From the NCBI RefSeq assembly GCF_002355155.1, contig NZ_AP017369.1:868001-932000 (forward strand): a stretch of 64,000 nucleotides of DNA. Direction: 5' to 3'. The number at the start of each line of letters is the position of its first letter. Position 1 is the stretch's first letter. The notes below the pieces were generated by a model. That model was not told the DNA's origin. It saw nothing but the letters and a program-made list of their open reading frames with translations, and made no database searches. This document shows, piece after piece, positions 35,570-43,572 of the stretch. The position numbers were made by a program, and so were the translations under genes. The DNA comes from Corynebacterium suranareeae. GTDB lineage: Bacteria; Actinomycetota; Actinomycetes; Mycobacteriales; Mycobacteriaceae.

Positions 35570-36035
35570 TTCTGGCCCTACTTCACCTGGTGACCAAAAC
35601 TGCTCCGGGAATAGACGTTCTTGGTCGCATATGTCGTTTTTGAGGACTGCAAAATTGTTCTGGTGACCAAGGAAGCTTGAAGCACCTATGGATTTGGTCG
35701 AGTATGACGGCGCTCGTTTGCCAAGAAGCTTTACCAGGAAGCTGAACACTGATGGCATGAAAATTAGCGATAGGCATTTATCGTTTGTTTAAGGCCTCGA
35801 GTTTTCTAAATGAGCTTATGCATGCACGAGACCTTGAAAACCCGTGAGAAGCGCTTCTGGGGAGGTATGACCTTTCGGCTCCAAGGGCAATTTTTAGACC
35901 CGACCAAACCAGGAGACCCAGAATCTTCAAAAACTTAAATGTTGGGTCTCTGTGTTTGGTACCTAGCGCGATACACCAAACCAGGAGACCCACAAACTTC
36001 GAAAACTTAGATTTTGGGTCTCCTGGTCTGGTTCA
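35570..36035. repeat. Composite intergenic repeat cluster
   Basis: Left part 35590-35680, read on the minus strand, matches the TTGGTC.CCAGA.CAATTTTG ... GACCAA core of the 307-bp unit. Right part 35782-36035 matches 8148-8400: GTTTAAGGCCTCGAGTTTTC, GGGGAGGTATGACCTTTCGG, then hairpins 35903-35960 and 35975-36032 (ACCAAACCAGGAGACCCA ... TGGGTCTCCTGGT), joined by CTAGCGCGATAC. Bases 36036-36185 hold nothing I recognise. Confidence 0.75.
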
Positions 36036-36185
36036 TGCCGGGTCCAGGGACGCAACCTCTTAAACGAGCATATTTCGGCACTAATTTGACCCAAGTCGGG
36101 GCGAGGGATTGCCCAACCCCCAACCATGTCTCACCAGGCGAAGCGCCGTCTTGAATAAGTCCTTGCGCTAGGAAAGAGTAGGTGC

Positions 36186-36389
36186 ATGACCTCTATTAGT
36201 GAAGAAAATGCGGCATTACGGGCCTAAAATAAGGAATTGAAAGCCCAAATTGAGGCCGCTAAGGCAGAGAATGAGGCCGCAAAGATCAAACAAGAAAAGC
36301 TGAAGGAGCAAAAAGAGTCACTGACTCAAGCAGCGGATTCGTTAAAACAAGCAATCGCCCGCATCACCAAAGAAGACGGGAAATTCTAG
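36186..36389 (+). pseudogene. Small coiled-coil gene broken by one in-frame TAA
   Basis: ATG at 36186 with an AGGAAAG ribosome site. The frame reads MTSISEENAALRA, then TAA at 36225-36227, and continues without interruption for 53 codons ('NKELKAQIEAAKAENEAAK', 'LKEQKESLTQAADSLKQAIA', ending ITKEDGKF) to a TAG at 36387. Heptads across the stop (ENAALRA.NKELKAQIEAA) are continuous, so a one-base nonsense change is the simple reading. A restart at the TTG 36237 behind AAGGAA is possible. The final TAG shares CTAG with the maf stop. Confidence 0.7.
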
Positions 36390-36982
36390 GCCCGATTCCA
36401 GAAATCGCTGGCGTTGAACCCCAATTGGTATAGGGCACGGCGAACAACCGGCAGGGATAGTCCGATGACGGAGGAAGGATCGCCTTCAATCGAATCGATA
36501 AACCATCCACCAAGAGCTTCTAGCGTGAATGCTCCTGCGCATTCTAACGGCTCACCAGAGGCGGCGTATCGCTCGATGTCGGTATCACTGGCATCGGCGA
36601 AGTAAATGGTGGTGGCAGAAGACTCGGTGATTACGGTGTCGCCGTAGATGATGGCGTGGCCGGTGATCAGTGTGGCTTGTTTGCCGCGTTGTTGTTTCCA
36701 TCTTTCGATGGTGGCTTCGCGGGTGTGGGGTTTGCCTTGGAGGGTGGCGTCGATAAGCAGCATGGAATCGCCACCGATGACCACGTCGCCCGGATAGGAC
36801 GGCGCAACCACTTTGGCTTTAGCCAGCGCGAGCTGGCGGACGATCTCCTCCGGCGCGGCACCGTTAAGGGAGCGGATGAGCGCGTCTTCATCCACGTCGG
36901 CTGGGTGGATGAGGGGCTCAACGCCCGCCGAGTTTAAAATCTGGCGGCGGGACGGGGACTGCGAAGCGAGAACGATCTGCAT
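36386..36982 (-). CDS. maf: Maf-like nucleotide pyrophosphatase
   Basis: 198 residues. 'MQIVLASQSPSRRQILNSAG' is the family N-terminus with the S-x-S-x-R-R phosphate loop; 'DEDALIRSLNG' and 'VVIGGDSMLLIDATLQGKP' (catalytic Asp region) follow, and 'DIERYAASGEPLECAGAFTLE' and 'IEGDPSSVIGLSLPVVRRAL' close the domain. Maf proteins hydrolyse non-canonical or bulk NTPs to NMP and PPi and have been linked to septation. 3 bp behind accE on the same strand, in the accD2-accE-maf unit; a copy of the recurring 18-bp word (36742) lies within it. Confidence 0.93.
   Translation of the reverse strand: MQIVLASQSPSRRQILNSAGVEPLIHPADVDEDALIRSLNGAAPEEIVRQLALAKAKVVAPSYPGDVVIGGDSMLLIDATLQGKPHTREATIERWKQQRGKQATLITGHAIIYGDTVITESSATTIYFADASDTDIERYAASGEPLECAGAFTLEALGGWFIDSIEGDPSSVIGLSLPVVRRALYQLGFNASDFWNRA
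36742..36759 (+). repeat. Copy of the recurring 18-bp word
   Basis: GGGTGGCGTCGATAAGCA inside maf, antisense, one base from the exact form. It falls next to the codons for the conserved GGDSMLLIDATL block. Confidence 0.7.
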
Positions 36983-36985
36983 TGA

Positions 36986-37234
36986 TTAGAAGAAATTCAC
37001 ATTCTGAAATGCGCTGGGGTTGAAGGTGGTTGGGCGGTTCAGACGCTCTTCCAGGTTGCCCCAGTTGTTGCGGTTTTTGCTTGCCGACGCCACCTGCTCT
37101 GCCGCTGCAGCCTTAGCCAAACCAGCAAACACCATGGTCAACGCGGCAACCTCTTGGTCGGTTGGGTTGCCGGAAACGATCTGCAGGAATGGTTTTTCTG
37201 CAGCTTTTATATCCTGAGTGGTTTCTTCAGACAT
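36986..37234 (-). CDS. accE: Acyl-CoA carboxylase epsilon subunit
   Basis: 82 residues, the size of C. glutamicum AccE. 'PFLQIVSGNPTDQEVAALTMV' (residues ~15-35) is the conserved epsilon-subunit segment; the rest ends 'LNRPTTFNPSAFQNVNFF'. It stabilises the complex of AccBC with beta subunits used for mycolic acid precursor carboxylation. It sits 20 bp downstream of accD2 and 3 bp upstream of maf, which fits co-expression with the beta subunit it binds. Confidence 0.93.
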   Translation of the reverse strand: MSEETTQDIKAAEKPFLQIVSGNPTDQEVAALTMVFAGLAKAAAAEQVASASKNRNNWGNLEERLNRPTTFNPSAFQNVNFF

Positions 37235-37254
37235 GGTTCTCCTTTAAAAGTTTT

Positions 37255-38868
37255 TTATAGTGGAATGTTGCCGTGCTTTTTAGCAGGCACATTGACTACC
37301 TTGCGATCCAGCAGACGCAGACCTTCGATGATCTGGCCGCGGGTTTCAGAAGGTGGAATGACGGCATCGACAAGTCCACGCTCGGCTGCAACATAAGGGT
37401 TAACCAGCGTGTCTTCGTATTCTTGCTCGTAGCCCTTCATGAGCTCAGCAACGTCTTTGCCTTCGGTGGCAGCTTGCTTGAGTTCCTTGCTGTAGATTGC
37501 CGCGACGGCACCTGCGGCATTCATCACTGCGATTTCTGCGGTAGGCCACGCAAATACTAGGTCAGCGCCCAAATCCTTGGAACCCATCACGCAATATGCG
37601 TCACCGTAGGCCTTACGGGTGATCACAGTGATCTTGCCGACGGTGGCTTCAGCATATGCATATAGCAGTTTCGCGCCGCGGCGGATAGCGCCGTCGAATT
37701 CTTGGGTGGTGCCAGGCAAGAAACCTGGAGCATCCACGAACTCAACAAGTGGGATGTTAAACGCATCGCAGGTGCGGATAAAACGAGCTGCCTTTTCTGA
37801 TGCCTTGATATCTAAGCAACCAGCAAACTGGGTGGGCTGGTTAGCCACAATGCCAACTGAACGTCCCTCAACGCGGGCAAATCCACACAGGATGTTCTCG
37901 GCATAGTTTGCCTGGACTTCAAAGAATTCGCCTTCATCGACAACTCGGGAAATAACGTCCTTCATGTCATAAGGCTGGTTCGAGGAATCAGGAATGATGT
38001 TGTCTAGCTCTAAGTCCACATCGTTGATGTTTTCCTTAACGGAGCCGATCATGATGTCAGCTGTGCGGCGTGGGGCTTCAGCACGGTTGTTGGATGGAAG
38101 GTAGGAGGTAAGCTCACGAACCCAATCCAAAGCCTCAGCATCAGTTGCAGCGGTGTAGTGCGAGGTGCCGGAAGTAGCCATGTGGGTGTGTGCGCCACCG
38201 AGTTCTTCTTCAGTGACCTCCTCGCCAGTGACAGTCTGGATTACTTCAGGGCCGATGCTAAACATCTGGGATGTTTGATCAACCATGACTACAAAATCTG
38301 TCAGGGCAGGGGAGTACACATGTCCACCAGTGCAGGCCCCCATGATCAAAGAGATCTGCGGGATCAGACCAGAGGCCTGAGTGTTGCGGTAGAAGATCTG
38401 TGAGTACATACCCAAAGACACAATGCCTTCTTGGATACGTGCGCCTTCGCCCTCATTGATGCCAATCAGTGGCACACCAGTTTTGATGGCTAGATCCATA
38501 ACTTTGACGATCTTCTCGCCATAAACCTCACCCAATGCGCCGCCGAAAACAGCGCCATCCTGGGAGAAAACACAGACCTTGCGACCATCGATGGTGCCAT
38601 AACCTGTCACCACACCATCTGTAGCTGGGCGCTTTGCATCCAAACCGAAACTCTTGGAACGGTGGCGCGCCAAGGCGTCGATCTCTACAAAAGAATCCTC
38701 ATCCAGCAGGTATTCAATGCGCTCACGGGCGGTTTTCTTACCAGCTGCATGAACTTTTTCTACAGTGGCCTCACCCATTGGAGCTTGTGCCTCTGCAAGG
38801 CGGGATCGAAGATCCGAGAGCTTTCCAGCGGTGGTGGTGAGATCAGGTTTGGTCTGTGCTGCAGTCAT
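37255..38868 (-). CDS. accD2: Acyl-CoA carboxylase beta subunit AccD2 (DtsR2)
   Basis: 537 residues of the biotin-dependent carboxyltransferase family. N-domain '[20 protein letters not shown]' (~40-60), '[20 protein letters not shown]', and the oxyanion-forming '[17 protein letters not shown]'. C-domain '[18 protein letters not shown]' and '[20 protein letters not shown]'. Together with AccD3, AccBC and AccE it makes the alkylmalonyl-CoA partner for mycolate condensation. It is clearly paralogous to accD1 just upstream (same blocks with substitutions). First gene of the accD2-accE-maf unit, 278 bp from accD1 with a terminator in between. Confidence 0.96.
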   Translation of the reverse strand: MTAAQTKPDLTTTAGKLSDLRSRLAEAQAPMGEATVEKVHAAGKKTARERIEYLLDEDSFVEIDALARHRSKSFGLDAKRPATDGVVTGYGTIDGRKVCVFSQDGAVFGGALGEVYGEKIVKVMDLAIKTGVPLIGINEGEGARIQEGIVSLGMYSQIFYRNTQASGLIPQISLIMGACTGGHVYSPALTDFVVMVDQTSQMFSIGPEVIQTVTGEEVTEEELGGAHTHMATSGTSHYTAATDAEALDWVRELTSYLPSNNRAEAPRRTADIMIGSVKENINDVDLELDNIIPDSSNQPYDMKDVISRVVDEGEFFEVQANYAENILCGFARVEGRSVGIVANQPTQFAGCLDIKASEKAARFIRTCDAFNIPLVEFVDAPGFLPGTTQEFDGAIRRGAKLLYAYAEATVGKITVITRKAYGDAYCVMGSKDLGADLVFAWPTAEIAVMNAAGAVAAIYSKELKQAATEGKDVAELMKGYEQEYEDTLVNPYVAAERGLVDAVIPPSETRGQIIEGLRLLDRKVVNVPAKKHGNIPL

Positions 38869-39083
38869 GGTTTTTTAGTCTAAATCCTTAAGGGCAAGAG
38901 TGAATAATGCGCATGGTTGACATCGATAAAGTATTTCAGACATTCTGCGCAGCTTCTTAAAAAAGTAGTGCACATGCTGAAAGAAAATCGACCTACGAAT
39001 TAACCTATGAAGACTAATCGTTTAACTAACCGGCGATGTTAGCGTCATGTTAACCCAGCGCCACCCCTATGTCTTAAAAGCAG

Positions 39084-39129
39084 GGTGTAAAGAGCAAACC
39101 ACCATGTTAAGTGGTTTGCTCTTTACACC
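39084..39129 (-). terminator. accD1 terminator
   Basis: A 19-bp perfect stem GGTGTAAAGAGCAAACCAC/GTGGTTTGCTCTTTACACC around CATGTTAA, immediately beyond the accD1 stop. Confidence 0.93.
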
Positions 39130-39146
39130 TAAAACATTTGTGGGAT

Positions 39147-40778
39147 TTATAGTGGCATGTTTCCGTGCTTGCGAGCAGGGCGGGTGACGTTCTTGTGCTT
39201 TAGAAGGCGCAAGTTACGTGCGATCTGACCGCGGGTTTCGCTTGGCAGGATCACAGCATCAATCAGGCCACGCTCTGCAGCATGGTAAGGGTTGAGCATG
39301 TGGTCTTCGTACTCGCGCTCAAAGGACTTAGCCAGTGCAACGGTGTCCAGACCCTTAGCCTCGGCAGCCATGAGCTCCTTGCGGTAGATAAATCCAACAG
39401 CACCAGCAGCACCCATGACGGCGATCTGTGCGGTTGGCCACGCAAGGTTCACGTCAGAGCCCAAGCCCTTGGAACCCATCACGCAGTATGCTCCGCCGTA
39501 GGCCTTACGCATGGTGACGGTGATCTTTGGAACGGTTGCTTCGCCGTATGCGTAGAGCAGCTTTGCGCCGCGGCGCAGAATGCCGCCATATTCCTGGCCA
39601 GCTCCGGGGAGGAAGCCTGGGACGTCGACAAGCATGACGATTGGAATGTTGAACGCATCGCAGGTGCGCACGAAGCGTGCGGCCTTCTCGGAGGAATCGA
39701 TGTCGAGGCAGCCAGCGAACTGGGTTGGCTGGTTGGCGACGAATCCAACGGACTGGCCTTCGATGCGGCCGAATGCAATAACAACGTTTTCTGCGCGGTC
39801 TGCCTGGATTTCAAGGTACTCGCCGTCGTCGGTGAGGCACTCGATGACATCGCGCACGTCATAAGGAACGGTTGCAGAATCTGGGATGATCTCATCTAGC
39901 TTGAGGTCATCAGCGGTGATGTTGTCTTCAACGCCGCCTTCTTCCTCATCGAAATCTTCCATTGGTGCCATGGAGCGGTTGTTGGAAGGCAGGAAAGAGA
40001 CCAGGTCCTGAACCCAATCGAGAGCTTCCTCATCGGTTGCTGCGGTGTAGTGGGAGTTACCAGCGGTGACCATGTGGGTCGTTGCGCCACCGAGTTCTTC
40101 CTGGGTGATTTCCTCACCGGTAACGGTCTTGATCACATCAGGGCCGGTGACGAACATCTTGGAGGTCTTGTCCACCATGACCACGAAGTCGGTGAGAGCT
40201 GGGCCGTAAGCGTTACCGCCGGCACATGCACCCATGATCACGGAGATCTGTGGGATCACACCAGATGCCTGGATGTTTTGGTAGAAGGTCTGGGAAATAA
40301 AGTCCAGGGAGACAGCGCCGTCCTGGATACGTGCGCCCGCGCCTTCGTACAGGCCGATCAGTGGGCGGCCGGTATCAATAGCCAGCTCCATAATCTTGAT
40401 CATCTTTTCGCCGTATACTTCACCAAGGGCGCCACCAAACACGGTGCCGTCCTGGGAGAAGATGCAGACTTCGCGGCCGTCAATGGTGCCCCAGCCGGTC
40501 ACGATGCCATCGGTTGCTGGGCGCTTAGCGCCAAGTCCGAAAGCAGTGGTGCGGTGGCGAGCCAGCTGATCGGTTTCGATGAAGGAGCCTTCATCGAGGA
40601 GGTAATCCAGACGCTCACGGGCAGTGAGACGGCCAGCAGCGTGGACCTTCTCTACTGCCTTTTCGCCCATGGGGAGTTGGGCTTCCGCGCGGCGAGCCTT
40701 AAGGTCGGCGATCTTGCCGGCAGTGGTGTTGATGTCTGGCAGGTTGGCGACGTCAATCAAAGGTGAGGAAATGGTCAT
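39147..40778 (-). CDS. accD1: Acetyl/propionyl-CoA carboxylase beta subunit AccD1 (DtsR1)
   Basis: 543 residues. Carboxyltransferase blocks '[20 protein letters not shown]', '[19 protein letters not shown]', '[20 protein letters not shown]' and '[20 protein letters not shown]' are intact. With AccBC it forms malonyl-CoA from acetyl-CoA for fatty acid synthesis. Also known as DtsR1 because its loss or low level triggers glutamate release in C. glutamicum. It is transcribed divergently from birA; the promoter carries a good GlxR-type palindrome. Monocistronic with a strong terminator. Confidence 0.97.
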   Translation of the reverse strand: MTISSPLIDVANLPDINTTAGKIADLKARRAEAQLPMGEKAVEKVHAAGRLTARERLDYLLDEGSFIETDQLARHRTTAFGLGAKRPATDGIVTGWGTIDGREVCIFSQDGTVFGGALGEVYGEKMIKIMELAIDTGRPLIGLYEGAGARIQDGAVSLDFISQTFYQNIQASGVIPQISVIMGACAGGNAYGPALTDFVVMVDKTSKMFVTGPDVIKTVTGEEITQEELGGATTHMVTAGNSHYTAATDEEALDWVQDLVSFLPSNNRSMAPMEDFDEEEGGVEDNITADDLKLDEIIPDSATVPYDVRDVIECLTDDGEYLEIQADRAENVVIAFGRIEGQSVGFVANQPTQFAGCLDIDSSEKAARFVRTCDAFNIPIVMLVDVPGFLPGAGQEYGGILRRGAKLLYAYGEATVPKITVTMRKAYGGAYCVMGSKGLGSDVNLAWPTAQIAVMGAAGAVGFIYRKELMAAEAKGLDTVALAKSFEREYEDHMLNPYHAAERGLIDAVILPSETRGQIARNLRLLKHKNVTRPARKHGNMPL

Positions 40779-40827
40779 GTTTTGAAATGGTAGCCGTAGG
40801 CGGGGGTAGCGTCCACAATCTTTTCCC

Positions 40828-40843
40828 GGTGATTTACATCACT
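40828..40843. promoter_or_regulatory. GlxR (CRP-type) operator candidate
   Basis: GGTGATTTACATCACT fits GTGA-N6-TCAC (consensus TGTGA-N6-TCACA), 50 bp upstream of the accD1 start and between accD1 and birA. Match is seen; binding is inferred. Confidence 0.6.
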
Positions 40844-40912
40844 AATCGGGTTTGCGCTGCTTAGGGGTGATTTTTTAAGGTAAAACTTTTTGGGCGTGTC
40901 GCGCCCAAAGCA

Positions 40913-40930
40913 CGCTTTTCGACGCCACCC
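40913..40930 (-). repeat. Copy of the recurring 18-bp word before birA
   Basis: CGCTTTTCGACGCCACCC, 17 bp upstream of the birA start codon; two bases differ from the exact form. Confidence 0.65.
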
Positions 40931-40946
40931 CACTACATTGGCTTCC

Positions 40947-41756
40947 ATGAACTTTGATATATCCCGATCGAGAACGCCTTTGGATGCGACACTTCTGAGG
41001 GAAGAATTGTTGAAAAATGGTGACTTTGGCCAGGTGATTTATGGAAAAGTGACGGGCTCCACCAATGCTGATCTACTCACGCTTGCAGGAGAAGGTGCGC
41101 CAAATTGGACCGTGAAAACCGTAGAGTTTCAAGATCACGCCCGTGGACGATTGGGCCGACCATGGACTGCCCCTGAAGGTTCCCAAGCTATTGTTTCTGT
41201 GCTTGTACGCATTGAACCTGCCCATCTTGATCACATTGGGACCATCCCACTGGCGGCGGGTTTGGCGGTGATGGACGCTTTGGCGGATTTGAACGTGCAA
41301 GGTGCTGGATTGAAATGGCCCAACGATGTCCAAATCGACGGCAAAAAACTGTGCGGAATTTTAGTGGAAGCCACCGGCTTTGATTCCACTCCGTCGGTAG
41401 TAATAGGAATGGGCATTAATATCAGCCTGACTAAAGAGGAGCTCCCGGTCCCTCACGCAACATCGCTTGCATTAGAAGGTGTTGAAGTCGACAGAACTGG
41501 CTTCCTTATTAATATGCTCACATATCTGCGCCATCGAGTGCAGCAATGGCAAGGCCCTAGCGTGGAGTGGATTGATGATTACCGCGCAGTATGTTCCAGT
41601 ATTGGCCAAGATGTTCGAGTGGTTTTACCTGGGGATAAAGAACTTCTAGGTGAAGCTATCGGTGTTGCATCCGGCGGAGAGATCCGGGTTCGTGATGCCC
41701 AAGGCACTGTACATACCCTGAACGCCGGTGAAATAACACACCTTCGTCTGCAGTAG
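40947..41756 (+). CDS. birA: Biotin-protein ligase
   Basis: 269 residues from MNFDISRSRTPLDA (ATG 40947; an in-frame extension to 40890 runs through the recurring 18-bp word and is rejected). Ligase motif 'QDHARGRLGRPWTAPEGSQA' near residue 65 (variant of GRGRxGRxW) and 'GLKWPNDVQIDGKKLCGILVE' near 125, followed by the small C-terminal domain. There is no N-terminal HTH, so it is a monofunctional enzyme that attaches biotin to AccBC and Pyc, both encoded in this window. It heads a plus-strand series birA, PH-domain gene, purK with gaps of 9 and 20 bp. Confidence 0.95.
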   Translation: MNFDISRSRTPLDATLLREELLKNGDFGQVIYGKVTGSTNADLLTLAGEGAPNWTVKTVEFQDHARGRLGRPWTAPEGSQAIVSVLVRIEPAHLDHIGTIPLAAGLAVMDALADLNVQGAGLKWPNDVQIDGKKLCGILVEATGFDSTPSVVIGMGINISLTKEELPVPHATSLALEGVEVDRTGFLINMLTYLRHRVQQWQGPSVEWIDDYRAVCSSIGQDVRVVLPGDKELLGEAIGVASGGEIRVRDAQGTVHTLNAGEITHLRLQ

Positions 41757-41765
41757 GGTGACCGT

Positions 41766-42254
41766 ATGGGGAATTCACTTGAGAAACATATTGCAGAAGG
41801 AGACCGGATCCACGTCGATCTCACGTCACCTTTGTCTGCGATGTTATTCCCAATCCTCGAACTCATCGTGATCACCGGAATCTGCTGGATGGGAATTGGT
41901 TTCCTTGATCAACTCCCAGGAATCGATGGCACCAACCCGGCAGATAGCTTTCCAGAAGGAACCCGGAATCTGCTCGTTGGTGTGTGGGCACTTCTTGCTG
42001 CATGGCGATTTGGGATTCCTTTAATAAGGCAACGTCGATTCCGCGTGATCTTGAGCGACCGCAAACTGCTGGTCCGACGCGCGGGACTGCGCACCGGGTT
42101 TGATTCCATCCCGTTGAGCTACATTCAGCGAGTGCAGCGCCGACGAAACACCCTGGTCCTAGGCGTTGGTGGACACCATCGACCCTATGTAATCAACCAG
42201 GTTCCCAAGGCTAAAAAAGTGGAAGCGCTGCTTAAAGATTTTCAATATTGGTGA
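41766..42254 (+). CDS. Membrane protein with bacterial PH domain (DUF304)
   Basis: 162 residues. Two hydrophobic segments (~28-50 'LFPILELIVITGICWMGIGF' and ~68-85 'NLLVGVWALLAAWRFGIPLI') are followed by a bPH2 domain: 'RFRVILSDRKLLVRRAGLRT' and 'DSIPLSYIQRVQRRRNTLVL'. Similar small proteins are frequent beside birA/purK in corynebacteria. Function unknown; the domain may bind lipids or partners at the membrane. Probably co-transcribed with birA and purK. Confidence 0.87.
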   Translation: MGNSLEKHIAEGDRIHVDLTSPLSAMLFPILELIVITGICWMGIGFLDQLPGIDGTNPADSFPEGTRNLLVGVWALLAAWRFGIPLIRQRRFRVILSDRKLLVRRAGLRTGFDSIPLSYIQRVQRRRNTLVLGVGGHHRPYVINQVPKAKKVEALLKDFQYW

Positions 42255-42274
42255 ACGCGTTATAGTTAGGACTT

Positions 42275-43474
42275 GTGACTTCTACAGGAAACCAAGCCCA
42301 CGCTCCAGGAATGCCCATCGTCGCAGTAATTGGTGACGGCCAATTAGCACGCATGATGCAAACCTCCGCCATCGAACTCGGACAATCTTTAAGAGTTTTA
42401 GCAGGAGCACCGGATTCCTCAGCAGCCCAAGTTGCTGCAGACGTTGTGCTAGGCGATTACACCAATATTGAAGATCTACGTGTTGCCGTAAACGGCGCCG
42501 ATGTCATGACCTTCGACCACGAACACGTCCCCAACGAACACTTGCACCAATTAATCTCTGAAGGTGTTAACGTTCAGCCTCGCCCAGAAGCGTTGGTCAA
42601 CGCCCAAGACAAACTGGTCATGCGCAAGCGACTACGTGAACTTGGCGCGCCAGTTCCACCGTTTGCTGCTATCGAATCAGTTGACGATGCAGAAGGATTC
42701 TTTAAGGCAGTAGATGGCCAAGTCTGTCTTAAAGCACGTCGCGGTGGCTACGACGGCAAAGGCGTGTGGTTCCCAGCAGACGTCGAGGAGCTAAAAACCC
42801 TCGTCGAAAAGCTTCTCGACGACGGCACCCCACTGATGGCCGAAAAGAAAGTAGCGCTAAACCGCGAACTTTCCGCCATGGTCGCCCGCACCCCAAGTGG
42901 TGAAACCAAAGCGTGGCCCGTTGTTGAATCCGTCCAGAAAAACGGTGTGTGCGCCGAAGCGATCGCCCCAGCTCCTTCACTATCTGCGGCGCTTCAAGAA
43001 TCCACCATGGGACTCGCACAAAAGATTGCCACAGAACTTGGCGTAACCGGAGTACTCGCAGTCGAACTTTTTGAAACCCTCGACCACAACGGCCAGCCTG
43101 AGATCTTTGTCAACGAACTAGCCATGCGTCCGCACAACACCGGACACTGGACCCAAGATGGCTGTGTCACCAGCCAATTCGAACAACACCTGCGCGCGGT
43201 CCTTGACTACCCACTAGGTGCCACCGACACCCTGGCAGATGTCACCGTCATGGCAAACGTATTGGGTGCAGATACCGATCCTGAGATGCCCATGGCAACA
43301 CGGATGGCAGAAGTGTGGCGCAAATACCCCGACGCCAAAATTCACCTCTACGGCAAAGGCCACCGCCCAGGACGCAAGATTGGCCATGTCAATATGGTTG
43401 GCCAGGACGTTGAAAACACCCGCGCTGCAGCGCTTGCCTGTGCGTATTTCCTGGTTAATGCACGGTGGGACTAA
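42275..43474 (+). CDS. purK: N5-carboxyaminoimidazole ribonucleotide synthase
   Basis: ATP-grasp enzyme of purine synthesis: AIR + ATP + bicarbonate gives N5-CAIR, which PurE (45925) converts to CAIR. 399 residues. 'PIVAVIGDGQLARMMQTSAI' at the N-terminus, 'CLKARRGGYDGKGVWFPADV' near 150 as the ATP-grasp glycine loop, 'VNELAMRPHNTGHWTQDGC' near 280 as the metal site. GTG start with TTAGGA nearby. purK and purE are separated here by kup and a small gene. Confidence 0.96.
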   Translation: MTSTGNQAHAPGMPIVAVIGDGQLARMMQTSAIELGQSLRVLAGAPDSSAAQVAADVVLGDYTNIEDLRVAVNGADVMTFDHEHVPNEHLHQLISEGVNVQPRPEALVNAQDKLVMRKRLRELGAPVPPFAAIESVDDAEGFFKAVDGQVCLKARRGGYDGKGVWFPADVEELKTLVEKLLDDGTPLMAEKKVALNRELSAMVARTPSGETKAWPVVESVQKNGVCAEAIAPAPSLSAALQESTMGLAQKIATELGVTGVLAVELFETLDHNGQPEIFVNELAMRPHNTGHWTQDGCVTSQFEQHLRAVLDYPLGATDTLADVTVMANVLGADTDPEMPMATRMAEVWRKYPDAKIHLYGKGHRPGRKIGHVNMVGQDVENTRAAALACAYFLVNARWD

Positions 43475-43515
43475 AGTTGGAATTTGGGCTTGGCCTCGGG
43501 TGAATATGTGATACA

Positions 43516-43552
43516 GCTAGGAAAATCGTAGATCTATAAAAAATTTCCTAGC
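43516..43552 (+). other. Hairpin in the kup leader
   Basis: GCTAGGAAA (43516-43524) pairs with TTTCCTAGC (43544-43552) around a 19-base A/T-rich loop, ending 21 bases before the kup ATG. It could end purK transcription or act in the kup leader; no known K+ or c-di-AMP riboswitch pattern is visible. Confidence 0.5.
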
Positions 43553-43572
43553 ATTTCCTCGGCGTCGGGAGC

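Noticed and set aside
39282..40766. Long plus-strand frames opposite accD1
   Set aside because: They mirror the codon bias of accD1; the proteins match nothing and lack ribosome sites.
43516..43552. kup leader hairpin as a c-di-AMP riboswitch
   Set aside because: The conserved ydaO aptamer segments are missing; only a simple stem is present.
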